In this document: in pieces, positions 55,193 to 64,000 of the stretch
Layout: every line of letters begins with the position of its first letter
Position numbering within the stretch: position 1 is the first letter of the stretch
NCBI RefSeq assembly: GCF_025370935.1
Contig: NC_133494.1
Location: forward strand, 2,036,610 to 2,100,609
Source of the DNA: Choristoneura fumiferana
Taxonomy: Eukaryota; Arthropoda; Insecta; Lepidoptera; Tortricidae
DNA length: 64,000 bases
Reading direction: 5' to 3'
Program-made: the position numbers and the translations under genes
The notes under the pieces: model-generated
What the model saw: the letters and a program-made list of their open reading frames with translations, nothing else
The model's database searches: none
What the model was told of the DNA's origin: nothing

Positions 55193-55250
55193 TCCTACTA
55201 ATATTATAAATACGAAAGTTTGTAAGTCTGTTTGTTTATCACCTGCTAAA
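55193..55250 (+). mobile_element. Helitron-like fragment (5' end) beside the inverted pseudo-exon
   Basis: AATCCTACTAATATTATAAA then GAAAGTTTGTAAGTCTGTTT. The family's start is present; after ~50 bases the sequence switches towards the pseudo-exon. Confidence 0.65.
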
Positions 55251-55273
55251 ACTCTTTCCAAATACTTTCGCAG

Positions 55274-55397
55274 GTAGATTTCGTTTTTTCGAGTTACTGA
55301 GCAACGAGTACCGGCACGGGATCGTGGAGATGCACTTTAAGTTGTGCGACTTGATTCACGAGACCATTTTCATCGGGGCTCCTATGAGGCAAGCTAA
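55274..55397 (+). pseudogene. Inverted, frameshifted copy of the DUF1091-like middle exon
   Basis: This plus-strand sequence follows TTTCGCAG, an intact acceptor, and matches the gene B middle exon at roughly 85% by eye. One base is missing in the T-run after the VDF codons, which shifts the frame; after correction it reads ELLSNEYRHGIVEMHFKLCD and then GAPMRQ. Homology ends abruptly at the QGK codons with no donor. It is in the opposite orientation to gene B, between the gene B stop (55695) and a Helitron-like fragment at 55193-55250 that may have carried or flanked it. Confidence 0.82.
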
Positions 55398-55694
55398 AAG
55401 TTATTGCATGATGCAGTTGACGATTTAAATAAAAGGCACGGGATTAAGATGGTTTTTAACTTTAATAATAAGGAAACCAAAGGAACAATGTTCGCGCAAC
55501 CAATCTGACAGAGCAACCGAGTTGATGTACTCTTTCAGACGAACTGCACACTGGATTTAAATAAAGAATTAAAAGTAAACGTAAGTACATAATACAAATA
55601 AGGAGGCTTTGTCCCAACCAGCCGCCAACACACGATGTTATTCACTTCAAAGCCTTTGATCTAGTGCTGGTGTTTTATGTTACTTTCACTAAAC

Positions 55695-55865
55695 CTAAAC
55701 CTTCTCAGGTTTTACTATCTTCTCCTTGAGCTCCATGTCCATGTGGCCGCAGTAGACAGCGTTACCGTGATGAGAGACGTTCGCAAAGATGCGTCCCTTC
55801 GTAAACGGGAATCCGGGGGGGATGGCCAATGATGGGATAGTCATATTGTACATATCGTAAACGTC
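55695..55865 (-). CDS. Gene B, terminal coding exon with stop codon
   Basis: This exon of 56 codons plus TAG follows a TATTTACAG acceptor on the minus strand. It encodes DVYDMYNMTIPSLAIPPGFP, then FTKGRIFANVSHHGNAVYCG, HMDMELKEKI and a short lysine-rich end. The cysteine in YCGHMDM is the third one shared with gene A. The three gene B exons join in phase to 161 residues before the missing signal exon. An ATTAAA-type signal (TTTAAT on the plus strand) lies near 55461. A broken copy of the middle exon in opposite orientation lies 300 bases past the stop, so a long 3' UTR would contain sequence complementary to this gene's own middle exon. Confidence 0.87.
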   Translation of the reverse strand, partial: DVYDMYNMTIPSLAIPPGFPFTKGRIFANVSHHGNAVYCGHMDMELKEKIVKPEKV

Positions 55866-55869
55866 CTGT

Positions 55870-56775
55870 AAATAAGAGTGAAATAAAGTCATTCTACTAT
55901 CCCTCTACTCGTACTATCCTATCAATACATTCTACATTATTAGGATAGCTACAAAAATGCGAAATTTTGTGGATAGACGTCACGGGAAGTGAAGGGCTGG
56001 CAGCTTCCTCGGACAAGAATTAGCTTAAGCTTTGGTTTCCTATAGGATCAGCGGTGTCGGCATATAGCGGCCGTGATAAAGCGGTGAATGACGTCACTAG
56101 AACGTTGTCTATGTAAACAAAATGCCGAGGTTTCCTAGAGAGCAGTGTCAATTACGGGGCCCCACTCGCGTACCTTGACGTGCTTCATCTCTGTATTTTT
56201 TTTTTGTTTGATTGACAAAAGAAAAATAATTTTATGAATTAGTTTCGGGTTTTGTTCCGCGTAACTTGATTTTACTGATGCTCGATATTACGGTCTTATG
56301 AAATTTTACAGATTGCGTACAAAAAATTGTTGCTACCAATCCTACCAAAAATAGTAGCCGTATTTGCCGTACATAAAAAAAAACTTTGCGTGTTTGGTTG
56401 GCCAACCTGGCGCCCATCCGAAATTTTGACATATCGCGGGTAAAAATATCTGCTATATATACTAACTCTGCCAAAAAAAAAGTAAGAAATTAAAACAAAT
56501 GGTCATTTTTGAGAGTGCGAATGTAAACTTACAAAAATGGAATCATCGAGTGCTAGTGACATTTCTTTCCTATTAATTGTTTAGCATGAGTTTTTTTTCG
56601 CCTACTATTCCTGTAATAGTAGAAAGAAAAGAAGATTATGCACCTCGCATTCAGTAATTTATATTGCCCTCGTGCCTTTTAAAGCCCTCGCTGACGCTCG
56701 GCACTCGGTGCAGTAGGTAATAAATAACTTTCTGCTTGGAGCAACAATCTACTATTGTTAACTAGAAAACTAACC
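55870..56775. other. Gene B intron 2, no further exon
   Basis: No recognised exon or RNA. Some A/T runs. Confidence 0.4.
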
Positions 56776-56780
56776 AATAG

Positions 56781-57127
56781 CTCCATTTTCACCAGAGATG
56801 TGCGAGAAAGTGTTGTGAGTAAGACAGCCGGTGAAATTACTAGCACTTGAGGTATCCCATCTTAGGCCTCTAGGTTGGCAACGCATCTGCAATACCCCTG
56901 GTGTTGCAGATTTTTATGGGCGATGGTGTTCTCTTAGACCCACTTGCTCGCTTGCCATCCAGTCGAAAAAAAAACGCTTCATTTACCTCGCCTCGCTCCG
57001 CTCAGCTGTTTCCACCAGAGATGTGCTCTGCGAGGCTAGGTAAATGAAGCGTTTCTATTGGTTAATGAAAAAACACATTCCTCGTAACACACCTCGCACA
57101 TCTCTGCTTGAGATGCAGCTTTTTCAT
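56781..57127. repeat. GAGATGTG palindromic repeat split by a LINE tail
   Basis: CACCAGAGATGTGCGAGAAA at the left; after the LINE insertion, CGCTTCATTTACCTCGCCTC, CAGAGATGTGCTCTGCGAGG and CACCTCGCACATCTCTGCTT. The arms pair. A smaller relative is at 9250. Confidence 0.65.
56816..56974 (+). mobile_element. LINE 3' end (GTGCTTGCACTGTTGTG type), nested
   Basis: AGTAAGACAGCCGGTGAAAT to TGCCATCCAGTCGAAAAAAA; inserted into the palindromic repeat above. In gene B intron 2. Confidence 0.8.
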
Positions 57128-57168
57128 TGCAAAGATTAATGACAATTTGGAATCAATGAGTGCCGTAC

Positions 57169-57321
57169 CGGTGGATAGGGGCAGGGCTTCAACAGCTTGC
57201 CCTGCCTCATAGGAGCCCCGAAGAATGGATTCTTGTGAATCAAGTCGCACCACTTAAAGTGCATCTCCACGAAGCCGCGCCGGTACTCATTGCTCAGGAG
57301 CTCGAAAAAATAGAAGTCTAC
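57169..57321 (-). CDS. Gene B, middle coding exon
   Basis: This 51-codon exon follows ATTTGCAG and is followed by a GTACGG donor, phase 0 at both ends. It begins VDFYFFELLSNEYRRGFVEM, carries KWCDLIHKNPFFGAPMRQ and ends PCPYPP. It is very similar to the gene A exon at 43232-43384, and is the closest relative of the opposite-strand pseudo-exon at 55274-55397 (both read GAPMRQ). The frame is open throughout. The intron on its 5' side (57322-58818) holds an RTE fragment, a tRNA-derived SINE, a poly-C tract and a MITE. The intron on its 3' side (55866-57168) holds a palindromic repeat split by a LINE tail. Confidence 0.88.
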
Positions 57322-57361
57322 CTGCAAATGAATTTAAGAATGTATTAAAGTACGTACACAT

Positions 57362-57515
57362 TTTTCGGATCTGAGACGTGGGCGCTAACGATGGGCCTCA
57401 TGAGGAAGCTAAAGTCACTCAAAGGGCTATGGAGAGGTCTTCGGGGTTTCTCTGCGAGATAGAATCAGAAATGATGATATCCGCAGTAGAACTAAGGTTA
57501 CCGACATAGCCCGAA
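57362..57515 (+). mobile_element. RTE-clade LINE shard
   Basis: GGATCTGAGACGTGGGCGCT, CACTCAAAGGGCTATGGAGA and CGCAGTAGAACTAAGGTTAC correspond to the G-AETW, QRAMER and RRTKVTD parts of the 52.3-kb copy, with deletions. In gene B intron 1. Confidence 0.65.
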
Positions 57516-57671
57516 AGTCCAGTTTTTTCTGTCGACGGAAATCAATAAAATATAATGTTTTAAAGCTTAGCAAGAAGAAGTTAAGGGGAAATCACCACAC
57601 CACGCACTCATCGAAAGCTCCTAGGAATACTTTTTATCCCTAGAGTTTTGAACATTTTAATAATTATAGGC

Positions 57672-57904
57672 ATATTGACGATCGGATGGCCAAGTGGTTA
57701 AAGAACCTGACTACGAAGCTTGACCCGGGTTTGATCCCCGGCCGGGGCAGATATTTGTATGAATAATACGAATGTTTGTTCTCGGGTCTTGGATTTTTAA
57801 TATATTTCTAAGTATGTATTTATGTTTATCCGTTGCCTAGTATCCGTAGTAGGTACAAGCTTTGCTTAGTTTGGGACTAGGTCAATTGGTGTCAAGTGGC
57901 AGAG
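57672..57904 (+). mobile_element. tRNA-derived SINE (AGATATTTGTATGAATAAT family), copy 2
   Basis: GATGGCCAAGTGGTTAAAGA, CGGGTTTGATCCCCGGCCGG, CAGATATTTGTATGAATAAT and GGACTAGGTCAATTGGTGTC. Its B-box side is better preserved than the 41.5-kb copy. A 12-base C-run follows at about 57907. Confidence 0.85.
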
Positions 57905-58076
57905 CCCCCCCCCCCCCAGAGATTCTATAAAAGTTGCCAAATGTAAAGCAACCAAACCAAAGTCCTAAGTACCAAAGTTCATGTGCGCTCGACTTTACCT
58001 ACCATTCATACTTTTCTCATTCTCCATATTAACTTAGGGCGACGCCCTTGGTCAAAGGGATAATGAGTATCTCAAG

Positions 58077-58313
58077 ATTCGGGCAAGCGATAGAGAACCC
58101 TCGCTGAGCCATACTAGCTCAGCGATACTCGCTCACCAATGTTAGCTTGGCGATTAACAAGTGGTGCGAGAAATCGCCCGTCGCACTTGATCATTCGCTT
58201 ATAGCCCAGCTACAAAACTATTGGAACTACGCACTCGCTTCTCGCTGCTCACCAGCTCATTTCTAGCTTCCAGCTCTACTCGCTTCTCGCGGTTCTCTAT
58301 CGCTTGCCCGAAT
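58077..58313. mobile_element. MITE with ATTCGGGCAAGCGATAGAGAACC inverted ends
   Basis: ATTCGGGCAAGCGATAGAGA... at the left is complementary to ...TCTCTATCGCTTGCCCGAAT at the right, 23 bases exactly. The interior is rich in CTCGC/GCGAG. In gene B intron 1. Confidence 0.8.
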
Positions 58314-58319
58314 TTCATA

Positions 58320-58815
58320 TGCCATAATGTATCGTTTTCCATAATTTTCATTTGCTATACATAAAGTCATTTATTTCTGAAATGGTATTTTCTTCAAAGT
58401 TCATATTAAACTAACCTAACCTAACCTACTGCATTATAATAAGATGAATTTTAAAAAAATCTGAAAACAGCACGGTTCTATATGTTTTATGGCAAACGTT
58501 GGTATGACAAGTGAAATTCGGGCAAATGAAATTCGGGCAAGTAAAGGTATACGGATGTGAACAGCCAGCGATCAACTATTAATATATGTGTGTCTCTTTT
58601 AATCACACAGGATCTATATCTTTTGTTCGTTTCTTGAGCGAAAAAATAGTCGATAGCTAATCGCTTCCTCGCCGGCGGTGAGACAACTGCCTATTCCGAG
58701 AAAGTCATAAGTGTCATAAAGAAGGTTCAGACCTACAGTAGTAACTGATCGTCATCTGACGACCACAATCACTCTGTCAAAAGTATAACGACATAGAAGA
58801 GAGTGTTTTAAAACT
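58320..58815. other. Gene B intron 1, unassigned
   Basis: CTAACCTAACCTAACCTA at about 58413-58432 is a short telomere-like run. Nothing else recognised. Confidence 0.35.
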
Positions 58816-58818
58816 TAC

Positions 58819-58980
58819 TTTAAATTCGTTGTCAAAAGGCACCACCGACTTGTAATGAATATCCACGTAGTACAAAGGGTTGCTTCGTCCATGCCGCTGC
58901 GACGAAACTTTTATGTAAGCAATGTATGTTTTGTTAAAGTAAGTGACGGCAGGACGCTGTGTCAGTATGTAGTAACTAAC
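58819..58980 (-). CDS. Gene B, first visible coding exon (DUF1091/ML-like secreted protein family)
   Basis: This 162-base exon (54 codons, the same length as in gene A) lies between a GATCGCAG acceptor and a strong GTAAGT donor on the minus strand, phase 0. It encodes VSYYILTQRPAVTYFNKTYI at the start and PLYYVDIHYKSVVPFDNEFK at the end. Gene B is a paralogue of gene A on the same strand, about 10 kb upstream of it. It probably encodes a small secreted protein of unknown function. The signal-peptide exon must lie above 58981, but I did not find one: that stretch is mostly repeats, and a hydrophobic N-terminus at 62950-63015 belongs to a transposon region. Confidence 0.85.
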
Positions 58981-59082
58981 CTGCGATCAATAAGGAAAAA
59001 TGGAGATATAGGTGTCGGCAGGAGAGTTGGAGAGAGGAGAGTTAAACATGCGGCGACATAAAGTATGTACTAATTTAAAAAA

Positions 59083-59310
59083 CCGGCCAAGAGCGTGTCG
59101 GACACGCTCAAAATAGGGTTCCGTAGCCATTACGGAAAAATTAAGTGATATTTTTCTAAGGATTTCGTATTTTGTACGGAATATTCCAAGTTTAGGTATA
59201 TTTTATACCTTAGGCTGCTATTTACTCATAAACTACTAATAATTCTCAAGCAAACTTAGCCGTTATAGTTTTCCTTGTAAGTTTGATATACTTACTACCA
59301 TTCTGATTTT
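59083..59310 (-). repeat. GGGTTCC-type repeat, 3' part
   Basis: AAACCGGCCAAGAGCGTGTC, ATAGGGTTCCGTAGCCATTA and ACCTTAGGCTGCTATTTACT; stops at ATACTTACTACCATTCTGAT. Confidence 0.7.
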
Positions 59311-59744
59311 TGATAGATTACTTGACTTATTACTTGATCTTTGATAGATATTGAATTGAAGCTTAAACTATTATTGTTATTATTTTAATTTAGTTTGTAA
59401 TATTTAGTATTATTTCTGCTTTTTGATTTATTTTTATCCTAATAAATGTTTATATTTTATTAGATATTGTATGTATGTGTGTATTCAATTTACCTTTCCC
59501 AAACAACACAACAGCGTGGAGTATAGGAAGCAAAGAAGCACTAAACATTTATAATTCACAAGCATTGTGCTACTTTTATTGCTCTCAACCTCAATAAATG
59601 TATGAAAATTATTACAATGAATAGTATCATTATCAACGTGCTCTGTGAGTATCATCAAGCTTATATACTAAGTATATCTCTGATATTATTTTCATTTAGG
59701 ATGATGTTATGCGCAATGTGATTTTTTCCGCCGATTTTGTACAT

Positions 59745-60095
59745 CACAAAACAGAATGATGGCTAAATTTATGCAAAATATGAACTGCATGAACACGCAT
59801 ATTTTGCATAAACTTAGCTATCGTAAGGTCGCGGGTGAGCAAGGAAATTCTTTTAGTTCATTGATATGGACCTCCGCAAAGTGACGCCAGCTCTGGTTGA
59901 GTTCGAAACGCGTCAGTGTAGTGTGGTAGTGGTGATAGATGGGTTTGTGTGATTTGTGTGTGTTCTTACAGTGTGGATGTGGAGGAACTGCATGAACTCG
60001 CATATCTTGCATAAACTTAGCTATCAAAGGTCGCGGGTGAGCAAAGAAATTATTTTAGTAGATTGATATGGACCTCCGCAAAGCAACGCCTGATT
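59745..60095 (+). repeat. Repeat with two ~105-bp direct units around a GTG-rich spacer
   Basis: Units at about 59790-59887 and 59982-60089 share GCATAAACTTAGCTATC, GGTCGCGGGTGAGCAA, TTGATATGGACCTCCGCAAA. The spacer carries GTAGTGTGGTAGTGGTGATA and GTGTGTTCTTACAGTGTGG. Relative at 4891-5254 in reverse. Confidence 0.65.
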
Positions 60096-60099
60096 CAGT

Positions 60100-60600
60100 A
60101 AATTATATCCTGAATAGTTAACAGTTTCGGAAAAAATATCGTTCGTCCATATGAAGCAGTTGAGAAATAAATCATTTGCGAAAAATATTTCCGGGTAAAA
60201 GCCAGGATCCCCGAATATTGTGTTCACGGAATATTTAGTTTATTTAAAATCCGATAGATGTCACTGGGATCGAATTAGATGGCGCTATCGTTTGGTTGCC
60301 TCAGATCCTATAAAAGGAAGAAGTTGTTTTTTGTTGAATATACTATGCTACGAATGTAAACTGTGTGGCGTTTCATTTCATGTACCTTATAGTGGACCTC
60401 TTCTTTTTGGATTGTACGGGCATTGTACATATTGTAAAGTAATTTGTTGGTTATTTTTCGAAACATAATTATCCATATTACTGCTTATCCTAATGCCGCT
60501 ATCGTTATACACAAACAAACAAACAATTATAATAATGAATAATAAAATAACAAATCATAACAAAAAAACAACATTCAATTGGTTTATAACCCTAATGACT
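60100..60600. other. Intergenic, no gene recognised
   Basis: An 82-codon frame at 60220-60468 with several cysteines (CYECKLCGVSFHVPYSGPLL) has no flanking splice or start support; left uncalled. Confidence 0.3.
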
Positions 60601-60604
60601 TTAT

Positions 60605-60886
60605 AATTGCAGGTGGTAGGACCTTGTGCAAGGTCCGCCCGGATTGCTACCACCATCTTGCTCGCTAATCCTGCCGTGAAGCAGCAGTGCTTGCACTGTT
60701 GTGTTTCAGCGTGGAGAGTAAGACAGCCGGTGAAATTACTGGCACGTGAGGTATCCCATCTTAGGCCTCTAGGTTGGCAAAGCGTCTGCAATACCCCTGG
60801 TGTTGCAGATGTTTATGGGCGGTGGTGATCTCTTACCATCAGGAGATCCACTTGCTCGTTTGCCATCCAATCGAATAAAAAAAAAG
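60605..60886 (+). mobile_element. LINE 3' end (GTGCTTGCACTGTTGTG type), longest copy
   Basis: GTGGTAGGACCTTGTGCAAG, CTGCCGTGAAGCAGCAGTGC, GTGAAATTACTGGCACGTGA and poly-A after CATCCAATCGAAT. No intact target duplicate was found. Confidence 0.8.
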
Positions 60887-61079
60887 TTTCATGACACACC
60901 GACGAATATAAATAACGGGTAGCTTGGTATGGAATTTATATGCAGACTGTATCTGTTAGTTTTCTTATATGTGTATCTAGTAAAGGGCGCAATGTAACTG
61001 ACTGTATGATATTACTTACACTGTATTATTTTTGTTTTTCGTTAATTTGAAGGAAACATTTTGCAGGTTAAATGAATTT

Positions 61080-61755
61080 ATACCTGGTGCAGAATGTCGC
61101 TGCACGCGGGGTCATAAAACATTTTTTGCGTAGTGTTGTGCTTGTGTCGAGCACACGCTATCGATACACTAAACAGTGAGTACCTCATGTAGGTATGCGC
61201 TTCAAAACAATGATCAAAAAGAAACGGTCACTTGTTATTATTTATTTGTTTATCAGGGTAATTTCGAATCAGCGGGTATGTGGATCGTAATTAGCGAATT
61301 ATTTGATTGGGTAGTGTTTAAATACTGAGGTAATTATTTCATCATTCATCAATAATTATTAATAGTAAATAATATTAAATTAACTAGGTACTCAAAATAA
61401 ATGCGCAATACATACAAAAAAAACAAGACTTAAGGTTGTTTTCCACCGGCGAGGCGAGACGAGACGAGACGAGACGAGAATTGAAATTTGTATGGCGGCG
61501 CCCGCGGCGGCTCGCGGCGGGCACGCGAGAATGCATACAAATTTCAATTCTCCTCTCGCCTCGCCGGTGGAAAATCACCATTATTGTTCGATTTTTATCT
61601 TGTAAACATTTACCGATAACATATCGATACGAGCGTTGTGCTCCACTATGCGTTGCCATAAGACGCATAAGTGTGAGTGAGCGCGCGACATGCTCCACTG
61701 TGCTCGCACCTTTTATTGCCCCGTGTGCAGCGACATCCTGCACCAGGTATAATCT
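61080..61755. mobile_element. ~675-bp element with TACCTGGTGCAG inverted ends
   Basis: TATACCTGGTGCAGAATGTC, GCTGCACGCGGGG at the left is complementary to CCCCGTGTGCAGCGACATCC, TGCACCAGGTATAA at the right (~38 bases). The arms continue loosely through GAGCACACG / CGAGCACAG sequences. The inside contains the GC-rich palindrome at 61439-61574. Confidence 0.65.
61439..61574. repeat. GC-rich palindrome (TTTTCCACCGGCGAGGCGA arms)
   Basis: TTTTCCACCGGCGAGGCGA pairs with TCGCCTCGCCGGTGGAAAA, and GAATTGAAATTTGTAT with ATACAAATTTCAATTC. The left arm holds (GACGA)n. The loop (GGCGGCGCCCGCGGCGGCTC) is extremely GC-rich in an AT-rich region. Confidence 0.85.
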
Positions 61756-61810
61756 TTCTAAGACACAACTAGTGATGTAAATATCATATCTTTTAATGTA
61801 TTTTAACTAT

Positions 61811-61924
61811 CGTGATTTTCACTCATAGTTAAATACCATAAAAGAGACTAACCACAGTAACACACGACTAATATTTACCTTGACGTTTCGACCACATGAC
61901 AGTGGATGTGGTCACGAGTAGAAC
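61811..61924. mobile_element. CGAAACGT foldback element, one arm
   Basis: CGTGATTTTCACTCATAGTT, ATTTACCTTGACGTTTCGAC, CACATGACAGTGGATGTGGTC and ACGAGTAGAAC; a single arm relative to 40202-40530. Confidence 0.65.
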
Positions 61925-61929
61925 CACCA

Positions 61930-62610
61930 AAAAATTAACCCATAAAATTTCTAGTTTCTAGGAAAACCAGTACTACCCTATAGGTTTTTCAGTTACGGCA
62001 TTTGAACGGAAATAGGTTCCTTTTTAATGACTTAAGAGTATCTCTTGGTTGCGTTGACTTGGAGTTAGATTTTTTCACTGCTTCAAGAAGTAGTAGAGCT
62101 GAGTAATTTAGTATTTGAATAAGAATGAGAATAATTTATTGTCAATAACCGTCTACAATTAGAAGATATTTATAATTTAAATATTATCAAAAAGTTTGTG
62201 AATTTTAGAGAGAGAGAGAGAGAGAGAGACATTTTTTTGCACATATTCGATACACAGAAAAAACACGTTAGGATGAAATAATAATTTGAAAAAAAAACAT
62301 CGAATAGTATAAATTGGCACCCACGCAGCATATGTTGGTTGCGGCAAGCCACAACGCTGTTTTTCAGTGGGACCCATTAAACCTAAACACATAAAATAAA
62401 GACATATACACACTAGGCTGTGACGACACGAACGCCAGCGGAAGGTAGTTTTAGTGAGTAACTTACAATTTAAAATAACCTATTTGTAAATTTCACAGAA
62501 ATATTCATTCAGGTTGTAGAAACATTTGGTTAGTAACCATTCTTTAACTTTTCTTTCTTTGATTTTTTTTCCATTTATGACGGTGGAAGCATTCTACACT
62601 TCACTGAAGT
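61930..62610. other. Intergenic, with (GA)n at 62207-62229
   Basis: A 23-base AG repeat. The rest has no recognised gene. Confidence 0.4.
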
Positions 62611-63295
62611 AGATATAACAGGGTGTCCCAGAAGTACCACGTCACAGTGACACCAGAGGTAGGCCAGCTCAAGAGGAACCTAACCAACCTAAACATGACC
62701 CCAGTAAAAGTTGCACGGTTTTCGAGTTATTACCGAAATAAAGATTTTTGGGGATACTCCCCTTGTCTCACATTTTTTAGTACCAGCATCGACTTGGAAA
62801 GCTTTTAATAATAGTTTTTTATGTGTATCGAATCGTGAATAGTTTACTTCAGAAGTGTAGTGTGTTATTTTGTCAGTAACTCCGTAAAAAGCTGAAAAAA
62901 ACTTAATTAATCTTGATTTAAGTTGTCTCAAAAACATGAATTTCAACTTTAACCATCTGCCATGAAAAATTTTATAAGAAACGAAACAAACAAATAACGC
63001 CAATAAATTAGACATGTTATGCAGATTCAGAAATGGTATGACACATGTATCTTACTCCAAGAACATTAGACATTCTTATCACTTTAGCGAAGCCCTATCG
63101 AACCAACTTAAAACTGGAACTCCGAAAGCAGTCCCTGCTAAGTGGTACAAAATGCTGTGTATCGCAGCGATAGCTCATCTATTATCTGATACAATTATTT
63201 TGCCAAATGCATGAAGGTTAAATATTAATATTTGTCTCCCTTTTCAAGGCTAGGACCGGATCCTAAAGAACCGGATATAACCTAACCAAAAAAAA

Positions 63296-63516
63296 GTTGG
63301 AAAATCGCCAACTTTGTCACTTCAAAGTTCAATATTTCAAAAGCGGCTGAAACGATTTTGATAGAATATGTCTTAGAACATATGCTAGAAACCTGCTTTC
63401 AAATAATAAAAAAACGCATTCAAATCGGTTTACGCGTTTAAGAGCTACGGTACCACAGACAAACAGACAGACATAGCGGTCAAACTTATAAAACCCTTCT
63501 TTTGCGTGGGTGGTTA
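63296..63516. repeat. GACGCAAAAAG-type repeat unit
   Basis: TTTCAAAAGCGGCTGAAACG, GCATTCAAATCGGTTTACGC, ACATAGCGGTCAAACTTATA; same family as 27900-28348 and 10733-10819. Confidence 0.65.
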
Positions 63517-63559
63517 AAAACAGGTTTATCTTTCATTCATTTATTGGAATAAACTTAGT

Positions 63560-63992
63560 TCACAATAAATGTTCAAAATTGTCTCCCATGAACTCTGATG
63601 CACAAAAACATCGTTTAATAAAATTTCGGCTCAATTTTCGTAAACTGACTTCCGATATGGTACGGGCCGCGTCGAATACTCGTTGCCGCAATCCTTCTTC
63701 AGAGCGTATTGGTTTCGCGTAAACTTTGTCTTTTAAACATCCCCAATAAAAAAAACTAGTGGGTTTAGATCCGGGGAACGCGGTGGCCATAAAATGGTCC
63801 CAATCGACCAATCCATCTCTCAGGGAATGTTTCGCTGAGGTGCTCACGGACTAGCCGAGCGTAATGTGCCGAAGAAACCATCTTGTTGGTACCAATGGTT
63901 CGTGTCAGTGCCAACGGTACATCTTCTAATAAACCAGGCAGGTCGTTTTGCAAAAACTGTAAATAGTTTCTACCATTAAGAATAGGAGGCAA
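63560..63992 (-). pseudogene. Mariner-like transposase, C-terminal half, frameshifted
   Basis: The minus strand reads LNGRNYLQFLQNDLPGLLED, then AHYARLVREHLSETFPERWI-GRLGP in one frame. WPPRSPDLNPLVFF follows in a second frame, and YWGCLKDKVYAKPIRSEEGL to DNFEHLL and a stop in a third. The order (YLQFL...LLEDVP / HYA-x-x-VRE-x-L / RSPDLNPL / FxWG-x-LKDKVY) is that of mariner/Tc-type DDE transposases; the Asp of SPDLNP is the expected third catalytic residue. Shifts at about 63790 and 63750 (a T-run) make it non-functional. The N-terminal half lies outside the window. Confidence 0.85.
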
Positions 63993-64000
63993 CTCGACCG

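Larger units (their letters stand above)
62618..64000 (-). mobile_element. Mariner-like element, 3' end present, runs off the window
   Basis: The left edge ACAGGGTGTCCCAGAAGTAC follows TA (62616-62617) and looks like a terminal inverted repeat of a mariner-type element. The region 62640-63540 is non-coding or other insertion, including the GACGCAAAAAG-type repeat at 63296-63516. The transposase lies at 63560-63992 on the minus strand. The other end is outside the window. Confidence 0.6.

Noticed and set aside
58413..58434. Telomere-like CCTAA run
   Set aside because: Only about three units; no array. Similar AACCTAACC pieces occur by chance in this AT-rich DNA (62680, 63280).
60220..60468. 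Cysteine-containing 82-codon frame
   Set aside because: CYECKLCG gives a zinc-finger-like look, but no conserved His pair or flanking splice sites, and no second similar block.
61384..61780. Two overlapping frames of 114-119 codons
   Set aside because: Both read through the GC-rich palindrome and the inverted ends of a mobile element; no domain and no splice support.
62689..63015. Minus-strand frame beginning MSNLLALFVCFVSYK, like a signal peptide for gene B
   Set aside because: It lies inside the mariner-like element region, has no GT donor in the right phase and is not followed by family sequence.

Overview
The window reads as nuclear DNA of a lepidopteran insect (moth or butterfly); the species cannot be named from the sequence. 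It is AT-rich, gene-poor and dominated by interspersed repeats of types known from moths and butterflies: tRNA-derived SINEs ending in CAGCAGTGGGACG, 5'-truncated RTE-clade and CR1/Jockey-type LINE tails, many short inverted-repeat (MITE-like) elements and Helitron-like fragments. There are no long ORFs, operons or bacterial signals. The coding content is a few short, spliced exons.

The only host protein-coding signal I can defend is a small gene family on the minus strand, with conserved exon sizes and phase-0 introns. Gene A has exons at 45538-45699, 43232-43384 and 40765-40971. Gene B has exons at 58819-58980, 57169-57321 and 55695-55865. Their proteins (173 and 161 residues without the unlocated signal-peptide exon) align with each other exon by exon and resemble small secreted DUF1091 / MD-2-related (ML-like) insect proteins. 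Two broken copies of the middle exon accompany them: one at 36188-36343 (minus) and one in the opposite orientation at 55274-55397, just past the gene B stop codon.

Layout. 0-6.3 kb: LINE C-termini (1-146, 3049-3420), several copies of a GGGTTCC-type repeat and a head-to-head tRNA-like SINE pair. 8.2-8.7 kb: a U2 snRNA-derived retrocopy fused to a SINE. 9.4-16.7 kb: GGGTTCC repeat, TA-flanked MITEs and a Helitron-like fragment. 16.7-19.6 kb: a mosaic of inverted repeats holding a SINE and an RTE element with a twin-priming (inverted 5' part) structure. 20-33 kb: RTE remnants, SINEs with clear target-site duplications and a LINE tail between two ~100-bp direct repeats. 33-46 kb: LINE tails, MITEs, foldback elements and gene A. 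47.5-51.4 kb: a 3.9-kb near-perfect palindrome whose arms carry ~330-bp tandem units. 52-59 kb: RTE fragment, palindromic elements, a repeat with a possible captured reading frame, and gene B. 59-64 kb: LINE tail, GC-rich palindrome and a frameshifted mariner-like transposase running off the right edge.

The strongest candidates for something new are the large palindrome (a possible foldback element or hairpin-RNA/endo-siRNA source), the DUF1091-like cluster with an inverted pseudo-exon beside gene B that could pair with gene B's own exon in a read-through transcript, and the U2-SINE chimera. All were read by eye. Family names are assigned from motif memory and no database search was run.
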